Source: Chromera velia (lineage: Eukaryota; Sar; Chromeraceae). Taken from it: DNA of 38,887 nt. The position numbers were made by a program, and so were the translations under genes. The stretch lies in assembly GCA_018398765.1 (NCBI GenBank), contig JAHBMJ010001438.1, forward strand, positions 126,923-165,809. Reading direction: 5' to 3'. Below, one piece after another: positions 1 to 11,606 of this stretch; position 1 is the first letter of the stretch, and the number at the start of each line of letters is the position of its first letter. Below the pieces are notes generated by a model. The model was not told where the DNA came from. It ran no database searches and saw nothing but the letters and a program-made list of their open reading frames with translations.

Positions 1-158
1 CATTCGACGGCTGCCATCTGCAAAGTGCACGACGATGGTTCGGTGGGATCGAAAGATTCACTTCTACATGATGCAGCAGAAAAAAAAGAGGCATCAGGCA
101 GGCCCTTAGCGAGGGAGACTCTTCTATTCGTTCAACTTTCTTTCTATTGTTGTTGCAG
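1..158 (+). other. Intron of the EF-hand gene, edge of window
   Basis: It has no coding continuity with the exon at 159 and ends in a pyrimidine-rich tract plus CAG acceptor at 156-158. The exon upstream of it is outside the window. Confidence 0.6.
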
Positions 159-1992
159 GTAACCGAGACGGCACTGTGACATGGAACGAGTTCCAGGAGT
201 ACTACGGAGACGTCAGGTAGGCAGGATTGATCGAACAGACTCACACACTGTGTGATGGTCTGTTCTCGTATGCAAATCTCTCGCACTCTCAGAAAAGTTG
301 AGGGGACATGCACGTTGTGGGTCTCTCCTTCGGACCATCTGGTTGGAGGCAGTTGAGTGGTTTGGGGATTTTTTTCTTACGGCGCTGGTGTTTAGATTCT
401 GCTTTTTGTGTGTCAATTCTTTGTGGCATTCATAGACCACCCTGGATGACCCCCTTTGCACCTTTTGTCTACTTGGAGAGAGTGCAAAAGAGAAAGTCGG
501 ACCTGAGCAAGTCTCCCTGCCTGAAACGATTAAATACGTTGATCATTTTTTCGACCAGGTTCAACTTCCCTAACGACAACAGCTTCATCCACATGCTCGA
601 TCAGTGTTGGGCGATGTGCGAACAGCTGAGCGTCAGCGACAAAGTCAGCTCGTCCGTGCGTCTGTGGAACAGCTTTTCAACGAGAGAGAGGGTCTCTTTT
701 GCATGCTTCAAATTATGCCGGTATTTCGATTATCGTTCAGAAAGTCATTTCGGTCTTACCGTCACTCTTTCCTCTGGCCTTGTATCGGTTGCACGTCCCA
801 TCAAGTGGCGGTGCGTGCGTCACTTCTTCATGTATGTCTTTCTCTGCCACGTTCTGGAGCTCCAGCATTCCCGGGAAGACAGATTCGACTCTCTCTCTCT
901 CCCTCTCATTATGTGTGGAGGTGCCTAGCTTTTGGATGCACCCATTTTGTTACATTGTTCTTGCAGGAGGAGTTGAGAGCCGTTTTCGAGAAAATCAGAA
1001 ACAAGCTCATGCTGATCTCAGACAGTCAGTTGACGTATAGAAACACACACGCACGCACGCACGCACACACATACACACTTCACCCCCCNCCCCCCCACAC
1101 ACACACAAACGGCGCTACGTGCATACAAACAGAGAAATTTACCAGACAGAGACACAGAGATTCACGCACGCAGTCACACACATGAGGTATTCGTGTGCAA
1201 ACTTCCACTCACTGCCGTTCCTCTGCATGTAAAAGACCGTACTAGAGAGCAATTCTGGCACTAAAGGTGCGGAGAGGGAGGGTCCATAGGGATCGCAATA
1301 GGCAGATGCACAAAAGGGCAGGCAAAGACCGCAAAAAAAAAACAAAAGTGGAAAAGAACGATGGGAAGAAGGAGAATGAAACAAGTGGAGTATCACGGCA
1401 GATAACACCAAGAGGGCTCTTGATGATCCCCGTCTTGAGGTTAACATTGGTCTGCCTTATTTTTTTCTCTCTTCTCTGTCCGCGCTTGTTCCGATACCTG
1501 CATGCAGAAGGAAAGGACGAGCACATACTGCAGAGCATCTTTCGATCCATTGACACAAACGGTAAGTCGGGCACTTAGTCAGTCAGGCAGGCAGGTACAG
1601 ATGTTCTGACAGAAGGAGCCAACAGTCTCAAGGCAGGCACTCCGTTTCTCAGATGTCTGTCAGGTTTTCTTTTCTTCTGCATTTCTTCTATGAGAAGAGA
1701 CAAAGCACGAGAATTTAAGGTTTGCTGGCTGGAAGCTTGGCTAGGTAACGTCCTGCCGTATTCTTCAGCACTGAGGATGAGAGAGATTGAAACGCCAAAT
1801 TAATGCCCAGAGGGTCGAGGGAAACAAACTGAAAGGAAGCTCCTCAAAGTCAATTCCTAGACCCATCTTCTCGCGTTCCCCCACAAATGTCAACATCAAG
1901 GGGTCCAAGTTATTCGCCAATGCAGTATGCGTGTACGACTTTCGAATGTGCAATTTTCTCTGTTCTATTTATTCCCTTTGAATTCTGCACGT

Positions 1993-2025
<33 letters not shown>

Positions 2026-2887
2026 TCTCTCTCTCTCTCTCTGTCTGTCTGTCTCTGTCTCTGTTTCGCTGAATGGATGATGCAGGGGACGGCAAACTGA
2101 GCGCCTTCGAGATGCAACAGGCGATTCTCAAGTAAGCCAAAAAATCACTGAACACGATACCCTGTCTTTTTCTGTGTGATTCAGAAAGCATGAACCAATG
2201 GAAGGCCGCGGCAACCTGGGTGAGTCTCCAACGACTGTCCTTGCAAGAGAGAAAGATGGTACTCTGAAAGCTGAAATGATAAAAGTACCAAAAAAATGAA
2301 GTTCAATGCCAATTGAAAGACAAATGAGGAAGGGGCGCAGCATTGGCCTGGTGCTGCTGAAGCTCTTGAGATCAATGCGCGAGAGACGTGGAGAGTGATC
2401 AATGAGAAACCAAGAGACTGCAAAAACGGAAAAATGACGAGTATTGGATCTGAAAAGCGACGGCAAACAGAAATGAGAAACAAGAGAGGGTCACGGGAAG
2501 GAGGGAAGGACAAAGGGCAGGAAGAAACGGTTGAAGGTAAAAAGGAAGGAAGCCACAAGGAAACGGAGACCAGCAAATTGGTGAACGAGCAAACGAATGC
2601 ATAGACGGATGGATGGATAGATGAATCTACAAGAGAGTGCCTGTGTGAAAGATGAAGCGAGGGAAGGAGAGGCGGCGTATCCAAGAAATTGAATACAACA
2701 GCGACATACCGACTCGCTGACTGGAATATGGATGGTTGGATATTCTCTCTTCCCATGCAGGCTCGGAATTGCTGTGGACAAGAAGTTGATGGAGGCTGTG
2801 CACAAAGACTTCGACAATGACGGAGACGGACAGGTCGACTATCGCGAGTTTGCCCGATTTGTCTGTGACTACGGAGGAGGCTTGTAA
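159..2887 (+). CDS. Calcyphosin-like EF-hand calcium-binding protein, 5' partial
   Basis: The 3' part of a spliced gene for a small EF-hand protein, a calcium sensor by family. Exons I can place are 159-216, 559-~655 (3' edge uncertain: 643 and 631 also keep frame), 967-1024, 1508-1561, 2091-2132 (approximate edges) and 2769/2770-2887, with a TAA stop. Phases agree across the last four. Exon 159-216 holds the end of an EF loop (N-R-D-G-T-V-T-W-N-E). The last exons give two complete 12-residue loops, DTNGDGKLSAFE and DNDGDGQVDYRE, with all Ca-coordinating positions filled. The linker between the first and second EF pairs (E-E-L-R-A-V-F-E-K-I-R-N-K-L) resembles calcyphosin/CAPSL proteins, which have four EF hands in about 200 residues and are common in ciliated protists. 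The start codon and first EF hand lie left of the window. Family assignment is by motif recall. Confidence 0.85.
1040..1115. repeat. CA/CACG microsatellite with C-run and one N
   Basis: Alternating AC and ACGC repeats are followed by a C homopolymer containing an ambiguous base at 1089. It lies inside an intron of the EF-hand gene. Confidence 0.9.
1994..2064. repeat. Poly(C) run followed by (CT)n/(CTGT)n
   Basis: About 30 consecutive C residues pass directly into CT and CTGT repeats, forming a very long pyrimidine tract just upstream of the acceptor of the exon starting near 2091. It may serve as an extended polypyrimidine tract. The homopolymer length is unreliable. Confidence 0.9.
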
Positions 2888-5253
2888 AGGAATCTCTGTG
2901 CGTTATGCATGCTCGTACAAATGACTTAATTCGATCTGAGTGGATATGAGGGAAGGGAAAAATTAGTAGGGGGTTGGTTGAGCTGCGGAAGGAACGAGAA
3001 AGGTGTGAGTGTATATGGTTGGGTGGAGAGAGTTTAGTAGAATGCAAAGAAAGGCGTCAGGGCACAGTGTCACTGAAGGAAAGTTCGGTTCGATTCAGGA
3101 GGGCAGGTTCTGGGCCTATATATTTGTCAGTCGTCGGCTGTTTCTCTTCGAGGTGAACACAAAGACAAAGAAAAAGAGAGAGAGACAGACAGAGGGAGAG
3201 AGAGCCAGATTGGCCAGTCTTCTGCCTTGACTAATCCTTTCGAAAAGGAGCTGCATCATTCTGTTGTCTTGCGATCCCTCGTCTGTCTCCTGAAAAAGGC
3301 ATAAATTGTTCGCTTGATGCGAAAGAGAGACCAGTCGAACGACGTCTGTGCAGAGAGACGCCAATGGACCCTCCAATTTTTCTGGTTGTTGTCTGAAACT
3401 AACAGGTTTTCACAAGCTAGGCCTTCGCAGAATATATTCCTAGATATATTCAATCGTTTAATAGCCTAATGACTTAATCTAATTCAGCGTGAGGACGTCC
3501 ATTTATTCAGTTTTCAATTAAGTATTCAGTCTAAAAAAGATAATAAAATGGCAGATAATCTCTAAACATACATTTTTAATGTACTTGTGTTACTCTAGCC
3601 TACTTAGTCTCTGGCTGTTACTTACCATGACAAAAATATATTATATGTCAATCTAGATGTCAATTTCTAAATCAACTTTAATTTAATATGAAATTACAGT
3701 GTTTTATTACTCTAAAAATTACTACTATTGTCACTCAGGCTTATAGATTGTCACTGTATTGATATTATCAGATAACATAACTGACAGATCATTAATTCAG
3801 ATTAATTTACTAGTAAATCACTGGTCTGTTAAATTACTTTAACAAGAATTATTATGATATTAAATTTGAAGCTAGTGGTATAAAATATTTAACCAGGCTG
3901 GGGTATCATTTCTGGTATCATCTAGGGTATCATTTTAGTGTGTCTGAATCTAGGCATGAATAATGCTTAGCTATTACAATTTTAATTAAGATCAATCGGA
4001 ACAATTCTAGGAACAATTGGAACCCAATTTAATAAAACTTATATTCTAGCTTATATTAAAAATAATCTACACGTCATTTCACTTTAAACAATATTTTTAT
4101 TTAAATTAAAATCAGGGGATAAGTCACAATCGGGAAAAGCCTCTCTCTCCGTGTCTCTACTGCAAGAACTCGTGTCTTTACGACAGATTCGTTCATTGAG
4201 TGACATTGACTGACTCTCCCATCTATTCATGTGCTGCTCCCTTCATTAATTCGTTCATGGTCCAGTCGAACAGAACCACTGCCACCCCTAGTGCCACCCC
4301 TGAACTATGTGAGGCGCTCAACCCGCTCTTGCACAGACCTAGACAGTCAGTGCATCCGTTTATGATACTCACTTTTTCTTTTTTTCCCTCTCGTGTAAGC
4401 CCTCTCGTAAGCCCGCATTGACTGCATTCCGGAACAGAAAACATGACGGAGTGAGGCTACGCATTCATATACGACAATGCCTCTGCCTCACGCACAGATT
4501 CATCAGGCAAAAAGAAAGAAACGAACAAGTGGATGCCAACCAAGGAAAGCAAGATAGTATGCTCTCATGTCTTCTTTTGAGAAACGCTGAAGTCTCAGGG
4601 CAAATTAATGCGCCAACTGGTCATCAATTGGGGTGCGTGTGTGGTCAAGTGCAACGGTCGAAGTCGTGAATGGCACAGACTTCGGTGGGCAGAGGAAAGG
4701 GATGCTGTTGATAAATCTCGGAAGCGGCTGACGCTGAAAGACTACTGACGCAAGGAAATGCGGAGAGGCTGAGGGAATCCAAAAGTGTTGCAAGCTGCTT
4801 GAAATCCTTCAATGACTTTTGCGATCCACGATGAGCAGTTCTTGCTCTTCTGCACGTAAGGATGAGACCATCAATGAGAGGGAGAAGCAGAGAAACGGCG
4901 GCAGGAAACACCACAGAAGAACTGGAGTCCCCTTACCACACACAGAAAGTTTTCTTCTTGTGCCGTTCACATTTTGAAAATTTCAAACAGTTTCTACGGC
5001 GACACGCAAGAAAGTACTACAAATGCCTCATTTGATATTGAACAAAACAGTCCTGCACTTTCTGTTTTGACAGTGCCCGTTATGTTCCCTCTCTCCTCGC
5101 TACTTTGTTTTTTGTCTGTTCTCACTGAGAAAAGGTCGCTTTTTCTTGTCCTCTCGCCGTGCCCACGCAAACTGCAAGTGTGCCTCCATTGTCCGATCCA
5201 TTCGCTTTGACTCTCCCTTTGGTTGACTCCCTGACTGACTGACTGACTGACTC
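2888..5253. other. Convergent intergenic region, no gene recognised
   Basis: This lies between the 3' end of the EF-hand gene (+) and the 3' end of the LRR exon (-). It holds short purine-rich stretches (3170-3200), an AT-rich block (~3410-4125) and a (CTGA)n run at 5230-5252 just downstream of the LRR stop. Short ORFs at 4200-4914 show no recognisable domain and look random. Confidence 0.6.
3410..4125. other. AT-rich block in convergent intergenic DNA
   Basis: By eye about three quarters A+T, against roughly half in the flanking genes. It has no ORF and no TIR I could find. It contains three near copies of GGTATCAT at 3901-3935. Similar blocks occur at 12755-13400 and 32220-32720. Confidence 0.7.
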
Positions 5254-7125
5254 TCAAGCACTCTTGCCTTCACCCAATTGATCCCTTTTGGGTTTGATGC
5301 CGTCTCCTGAAGTCTGGTGAGAAAGAGAACTCTCTGCCCGTCTGTCTCCGAACCCTCTCAACCGTGCGAAGCCCGCAACAATGGCGTCGTTGTAGGAAAC
5401 TCGGAAGTCTTCTTCATTTTCTTCATGCAGGGTGACCTCCTCGGCTTTCTCTGCCGCCACTGTTTCGGCAGAGCCTTGAAAGACGTCCCCAAGCTTTGGA
5501 CTGAGAGCGTCACTGCCTTCTTCAGAGACCGTCACGGGAAGCTGAACCTGCTCGGGTGTGGAAGAGACACCGTCACTGACCCGATCGCACTCTCTCGCGC
5601 CTTCTTTTCCTTTCATTGGCACTTTCTCGTCGTCGAGCTCAGTATATACCGTCTGTTGAGTTCTTTCACGCTTAGCGAATTGCCTAAGGTGGGGCGCATG
5701 TTTAGCGACCGCCGCTTCGAGACTAGACCACCTGCCTTGTCCAACCGAAGGATTGCCACCCAGGAGCAGTTCAGTGACTCTGTACATTCCTCCCTTTTGC
5801 GCTGCTGCTGCAAGTCCTTTGACGCCATCATCTGACAGACAAGAATCCGAAAGGTTGATATGCCAGAGTCTCCCAAGCTTTGCAGTCACTAGCGCCTTTC
5901 CAAGTGCCCCTGGCTTCACCCCCCCTCCTGTCTCGGACACATCCAGTCTCTCCAGGAACAGGAGCCCCTCTGGATTCCTCACAACAGCCTCCATCAATGC
6001 CTGCATTCCTACTGCACCAAACACGCGTGTGCTCTGCCCCCCCTGAGGCTTCAACTTGCTCAGGACGAGAACCCGAAGCGTCGGCAGGTGGCCTTTCCCA
6101 ACTGCTTTTGCGAGGAGAAACATCACTTCATCGCTACAAACACAGTGCGTAAGTTCTAAGTGGGTAAGAGTGGGGGGTCTTACGAGGGTAAATGCGTCGA
6201 AAAGCCCTCTGACGTTCTGTGCAGAGTCAGCCACGGGACCTCTCACACTTAACTTCCGAAGGCAGGCAGGCCGCGCCATCTCTACAGCTGCACTAAGTAA
6301 CCTCAGCCCCTCACCCGCGACCTCCTGTTGGGACTTTTCAGATGATTCAGGCCACAACTTGAAATCCAGAACCTCAAACTGTCTCCCCTCTACATTTGCC
6401 ACGAATGCTGAGAGGAACACGACCACGTTGTGTGGAGATAAACTGAGACACAGAGTGCGAATAGACGGGTACTCCCCACCACCCAGTGCGCGCACATGAT
6501 CTTCACCTAGGTCCTTCAAGTGCAGCTTCAGGTGCTCTAAGGGCGGACACTCATCCGACCGAAGAACAGCCAGGAAAGCTTCCACCTCTCTCTTGGATTT
6601 CCATCCATACTCCGACATCAAATTCAAATTCTTCAGACAAGGGAGGGCGTCTACACGTAGAATGCCAATCAACATTTTCAGAACTGAAATTTGCTCCCCT
6701 CCACCCCCCTCAATGCCCTCCCCACTTTCCTCTCTGTTCACCCCCCCAATCTCCCATGCAAGACTCCGCTCCAAGTCCAGAGTCTCCAATCTGGACAGAC
6801 ACCCCGTCTCTAGACAATCGACAAGCGGCCCGACCTCCAATTGCCGCAACCGACAATTCCTTAACAATAATGAACGGAGCCTCGACAAAGAAACCTTGCG
6901 CAGCACAGAGCAGAGCACCGACATTTCGGGGCCTCCCAGCTGGTTGCTTGACAGATTGAGCGTTTCAATCTGTAAAGACCTCTCTACAATGGCGTCGCAA
7001 AGAGCCTGAAGTGACTCCTCTCTGAGGTCCGTGGCTTCCAGATCCAGAGTCCGGAGGTGGCTCGCCTTCCCAGACCTAAATCTCTTCTGCCAGCGAGTGG
7101 AAGGTCTGAAGAGGGAGATGTTTTC
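5254..7125 (-). CDS. Leucine-rich-repeat (RNI-like) protein, 3' terminal exon
   Basis: One open exon of 623 codons running from a TTTCAG acceptor (7126-7131) to a TGA stop at 5254. The first ~410 residues are LRRs of the ribonuclease-inhibitor type, with repeated L-x-x-L-x-L-x-x-(N/S/E) cores such as LRTLDLEATDL, IETLNLSSNQL, LETLDLERSL, LKNLNLMSE and LTHLELTHC. Such folds usually make protein-protein contacts. The last ~170 residues are acidic and Ser/Glu-rich, probably disordered. The exon is open upstream of an internal ATG at 6924, and LRR sequence (LNLSSNQLGG) continues above it, so that ATG is not the start. The true 5' end is unresolved: either a short unseen first exon between 7126 and 7690, or a splice from the poly(A)-polymerase exon upstream. 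Partner and pathway unknown. Confidence 0.8.
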   Translation of the reverse strand, partial: ENISLFRPSTRWQKRFRSGKASHLRTLDLEATDLREESLQALCDAIVERSLQIETLNLSSNQLGGPEMSVLCSVLRKVSLSRLRSLLLRNCRLRQLEVGPLVDCLETGCLSRLETLDLERSLAWEIGGVNREESGEGIEGGGGEQISVLKMLIGILRVDALPCLKNLNLMSEYGWKSKREVEAFLAVLRSDECPPLEHLKLHLKDLGEDHVRALGGGEYPSIRTLCLSLSPHNVVVFLSAFVANVEGRQFEVLDFKLWPESSEKSQQEVAGEGLRLLSAAVEMARPACLRKLSVRGPVADSAQNVRGLFDAFTLVRPPTLTHLELTHCVCSDEVMFLLAKAVGKGHLPTLRVLVLSKLKPQGGQSTRVFGAVGMQALMEAVVRNPEGLLFLERLDVSETGGGVKPGALGKALVTAKLGRLWHINLSDSCLSDDGVKGLAAAAQKGGMYRVTELLLGGNPSVGQGRWSSLEAAVAKHAPHLRQFAKRERTQQTVYTELDDEKVPMKGKEGARECDRVSDGVSSTPEQVQLPVTVSEEGSDALSPKLGDVFQGSAETVAAEKAEEVTLHEENEEDFRVSYNDAIVAGFARLRGFGDRRAESSLSHQTSGDGIKPKRDQLGEGKSA

Positions 7126-7537
7126 CTGAAACCAGAAAGTGCCGAACAGACAGCAAATGCAGCAAACAAACAGTCAAACCAGCATGCGACCTCAAATTGC
7201 TAACACCACTCATTTCTGAAAGACGAGCGTATTTTAGTTTCGAAATTGAAAGAAATGCATGCCGGGCGTGCTGACTTTCTACCAGAAGGGGCCGTTGTGT
7301 TTTGTCTGCGGGTGGTCATCAATTTGTTGGTAGGAGAGCAAAAGACACATAACGTGAAGGGAAGAGCCAAAGAGTCTTGTCAATTGGCCTGCCTGCTGTA
7401 TGGTAAAATGCGTGCCAAACGGTCTCTCGAACTGATCTAGGTGTCTGCACATGTCAATGTTCGCCTGTCCGTCTGCATGCCTGCCGACCTTTTTGCCTTA
7501 TTCTAGCATGGATGCCTGTCTGTCGTGTGCCTACCTT

Positions 7538-10065
7538 TCATGTTGTGCGTCTAGCAATTTTCATGCACATCCGACTGCCCCTGTCTGTCTGCCTGCCTGC
7601 CTGTCGCCTGTCACCAAAATTGTTGACACTCTTTTTTTTCTGACCTCTTGACGTGCCTCGTGTGAGAGACTGCACTGCACTGACTGACTTACCTCTCAGA
7701 CAGAGAGTCTGCGAGCCGCGAGGAATCCGGCCCTGTGTCCGAAACACGAAGGCCGCAAATGGATTCCGGAGCTCCGTCTCCGTCCCTGCCGCCGTCCCAC
7801 CCACCCCGCATCCAAAACCCAATTCCACCTCCCTGGGCCCCTCAGTGGACTCGGACGCCGACTCCCAAAAAGTTTTTTTCATGGGTGTGAGACACACACT
7901 AGTCGATGAGAGAGCCTGACTCTCCACACCGGGGTGCTCAGGCGAGCTGCTCGCAGATTCGTTTTTCCTCTCGCGAGACCCAGCCACCCCATTCTGCTCC
8001 ATTGAACCTGGAACGTGAGTGGCGGTATCAACAGAGTCGACCCCCTCTTCTCCCCCCCGGTATCCTTGTGCATCTGCCCCCGAAAGGAGGTTTCCAGTAG
8101 AGTGTGTCGCAGCGCTGGGTGTTGTGTGTGTAAGCGGCAGTCTGTGAGATGATGCAGAAGGTTCTGCAGTGAGGGGCTTAACCGGAAGTGAAGAGGACCA
8201 GGAAGGCACAGAGCTTTGCCTCCCTTCCGTGTCCTCTTCCACTCTCTCGCCGGTCTGACCAAACTTAACGACTGCAAAGACACATCACACCGAGGGGGGG
8301 CAGGCAACAAACAAAAAGATCAGTGGCAACAAGGAGAGAAAAAACCACACAAACACAGACGTGGGGAAATGAGCAGAAAGGCGGTTCCTTGAGGCTTGCA
8401 AATTTACCTTTGACCGTTGCACCCAACGCCTTTCCGCCTGCATTTTCCCTTTCATCAGCACAGGGTGAGGACAGAGAAACAAGAAACGAGACAAATGCAG
8501 AAACCGTCGCAGAGACACACAGACAGCAATGCTGAATTCACAGCATGCTACCAACCTTCTCCAGTCGGCACTTGGGAGCCCACACCAAGAGTAAAGAGGT
8601 CCCCGTTTTTGCCCCTTCCGCCCAGGCTCCCGACAATCCCTGACCAAGCTTGTTGAGACAAATCGAACGACAGGGGGATCAGATCCTGAACTGCTGGATA
8701 GTCGGGAGGCACAGCAAAACCGTCAGCCCTTCCTTCGAAGGGATAGACGACCTGCATTTGGTGAAAAGGCGCATAAGGGTGATACTGCCCATACCTGTGC
8801 TGCTGAGCTTGGTACTGCAGGTGCGGTTGCACGTAGAGCTGAGAGAGTCCGTGCCACTCCCTTTGCCAATCCGGTGTGGAGGGGAAGAGGCTTCCTGGTT
8901 CGTGCCTCTCCGGATGATGCTGGGTGAGGAAAGGGGGGGGGAACTTCGCTTCCAAGCTCTCGAAACCAGAACCCTCTGACCGGTGTTGCTGCGGAGGTGG
9001 TGATTCGGCTGCGAAATGCGTCAGGGGAAAAGAGAGATGGGATCCGGGTCCCAGGGGCGCAGTTGGCCCTGAACGATGCAGATCGGAAGGAAATGCTTCA
9101 GCAGCGTTCCTTCTCACATGCCCTGTGCTAGCGAAACTTATGACAAAAAAATCTTTCTGGGCTCTTGCTACGATGTCGGGACGAACACGCTCCACCCAGC
9201 CTCTGGTTTGGCACTTGATGATGCCCGTGAAGGGCTCCTTCACAGACCACACTTTTGCAGCCTGCTCGGCACTCCCCTCGAGACTTGTGGGGATCTTTCT
9301 CTTTCTGTCGTTGTCGAAGTCAACCTGCATGCCCCTAAGATTGGAGACGAGAAACCCCAGGAATTCCTGGACAAGAACTAAGGGGTCCTCTGAGTGAAGT
9401 CTCAACGAAGAGGGCCGAGCTAAGCGAAGAATACTCAGCCCACCTGACCCCGAAGAGTCCTGCTTACACGATAGAATGGGAATTACAGGTCTCTCTCGGT
9501 GGGTGCAGAGGAAGAGAAAAATGAGGAGGAACGTGTATGAGTTGGGGTATCCGTTTTTGGGCTGGAACTTCTCCGCGTGCTTGCGGACCCACAGCTTCAG
9601 TATCAACACGGCGGACCTAACATTGCCGTCACACGCCCAGCTGATAGACCTCCTGATGTGCTCAGCTTTCCAGTGCGGCTCTGTACGGTGGGCGGCCTTC
9701 TGCGTCACATCCAGCTGCACCCCAGTTTGCCAGTGTCGCACGAGGAGACGCCACTCTGAAACGCTCTCCTCAACCAAAAAGCTTGTGTTCAACGGACTCT
9801 CAAGAGCACGTCTCGTCCCTGCCAGGTACGGGTCTTCTGGGCACGAAATGTCGACATCGCTGTCGGGTAGAGCCAGGTCCTGCGTCCAGCTGCCGTGCTG
9901 CTGCGTCTCGACTCCGTGACGCGATACGAGGGCACTGAAGCACTGCGCCACCCGCTCCACAACCGGCCTCCTCCTGTTGACAATCCCGTCCAATTCAGAA
10001 AGGAGTCGGGACCTCTCGGCAAAGTCGGCTTCTTGCACAAAGCGATCAAAAGAGAACAAACTCAT
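7538..10065 (-). CDS. Non-canonical poly(A) polymerase / terminal nucleotidyltransferase
   Basis: Predicted nucleotidyltransferase of the Trf4/TUTase group, which adds nucleotides to RNA 3' ends. The ATG at 10065 is preceded in frame by tandem TGA stops. Residues ~58-72 carry the signature HGSWTQDLALPDSDVDI: Gly-Ser, then the Asp-x-Asp metal ligands D70 and D72. The third Asp is D119 in GVQLDV. A PAP-associated helical region follows (LILKLWVRKHAEKF, then NGYPNSYTFLLIFLFL at ~171-186). The C-terminal third is low-complexity, rich in Gln, His, Pro and Tyr. Exons consistent in phase are 10065-8556, 8437-8408 and 8271-7693. The last is Ser/Thr-rich and ends at a strong GTAAGT donor; if unspliced it reaches a stop at 7538. 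The LRR exon downstream on the same strand could be its continuation. It could be a cytoplasmic TUTase or a nuclear Trf4-like enzyme; the sequence does not decide. Confidence 0.85.
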
Positions 10066-10941
10066 CGAGCACGCCGCAGGTTTCTGTCATCAGAGAGTCA
10101 AGGAAATACAAGCAGTCCATGGAACCTGTCGACATTCACTGTGTGTAAGTGGCATGGGAAGCGACTTGTTTCACACTTCAATCCGACGGGTCGCAGTCAA
10201 TCAGGCACATACGGTTCGATTCTGCGCAAAGTCTGAGTCAAAGATAGTCAAAGAACTGGCTTTCAGCGCACTGAGCACTATGATGCACTGAGTCACTGAG
10301 TCATATATACTAAGTCCTCTAGCTCATGATGAGTCTCATGTCTGACACGCTGAAAGGCCATCTCTCGCGACGAGACAGCATCGAGACAGCATTGTGCGCA
10401 TGCATGCAGGCTGCAGATGGCTGCAGGCATGTCTCTCAGTTCCGAAACGTTGCGAATCAGTTTCAAAAGCTAGTGTTGTTCAGATGTTGTTCAATGTGGT
10501 TCTGCTTCATCCCCGCGCATTGCCACACACAAAATCAGTCGACCAATGCTAAGTCACTGCTGCGACATTGAGAAGTTGAAGTTTGCACGATCGTGCGATT
10601 CAGTCATTGCAACGCTTCCAACATCACGCATAATCCTCTTTCACCAATTCAACACGGGCGTGAGGTGATCTGAGCCGTTCAACCTATTGATCAGTACGTT
10701 TGAAAGAGTTGCAAAATTGAAGATTTGTGTCTAGGTGTCACACGTAGACGGGGAGTATCGCAGTGAGACTCCTCAGATGTTGACTCCATAGATGGTTTGG
10801 TAGTTCCACCCCCAATTTTTGACCATTCGCCGCAGTGCTCAGTTTTTGCCCTTTCAGTTCTACTGGAAGGACCTGGCAGGAAAGGATTCAAGGGACCCGC
10901 TTTAACACTCCAGGAGGTGCTTGAGTTCAAAATCAAAAAGT
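10066..10941. promoter_or_regulatory. Divergent intergenic region, presumed bidirectional promoter
   Basis: 876 bases between two divergent start codons, the poly(A) polymerase (-) and the DUF2306-like protein (+). I see no TATA box or initiator I would trust and no meaningful ORF. A short stretch at 10268-10300 repeats CACTGAG-like words. The promoter call rests only on gene geometry. Confidence 0.4.
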
Positions 10942-11395
10942 ATGACGTCAGAAAAGGTTCTGAAGGTGCTGTACATCCTCGTCGCATGCTTGTGCATGAT
11001 GATGATCAACTGGGTCTTTCTGTTTCCCGCAACCTGGGGTCAGTCTTTCATGAATGTGAAGCTCGACCGTGAAGCCTTTCAGAAAAGGGTAAGGAGGGAG
11101 CTGCCACTGCTAACCTCTCTCTGTCTCTCCCTGTCTTTCCTTCTCTCTCCCTGTCTGCACTTTCTCTCCCTGTCTTTTCCTCTCCCTCCCTCTTTCCACC
11201 TTTCTTTGCTACCTTTTCCCTCTCTTCCTCTCTCCTTTGCTTCCCCTTCCTCCACCCTCTTCCTCTCTCTCAGGGTATCCCCGGTACGGTCGTGTGTGTG
11301 TGTGTGAGAGAGAGAGGGGGGGAAGAAAGAGAGGGAGAGAGAGGGAGGGGGAGAGAGAGAGAGAGGGGGNNNNNNNNNNNNNNNNNNGTGAGTGA

Positions 11396-11438
<43 letters not shown>

Positions 11439-11441
11439 TGA

Positions 11442-11488
<47 letters not shown>

Positions 11489-11567
11489 TGAGTGAGTGTG
11501 TGTGTGTGTGTGTGTGTTCCTGTGTGTCTCTCTCTTCCTCTCTCTCTTTCTGTGTGCCTCTGTGTGC

Positions 11568-11606
<39 letters not shown>

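Noticed and set aside
604..1185. 193-codon plus-strand ORF
   Set aside because: It runs through introns and a CA microsatellite containing an N. Only parts of other frames match the EF-hand gene.
2181..3047. 288-codon ORF on the minus strand
   Set aside because: It overlaps the well-supported terminal EF-hand exons on the other strand, has Ser/Pro/Leu-rich composition without a domain, and is a shadow of the coding and purine-rich sequence.
5317..6959. Several plus-strand ORFs of 90-172 codons
   Set aside because: They are antisense to the LRR exon, whose repeat pattern is clear on the minus strand.
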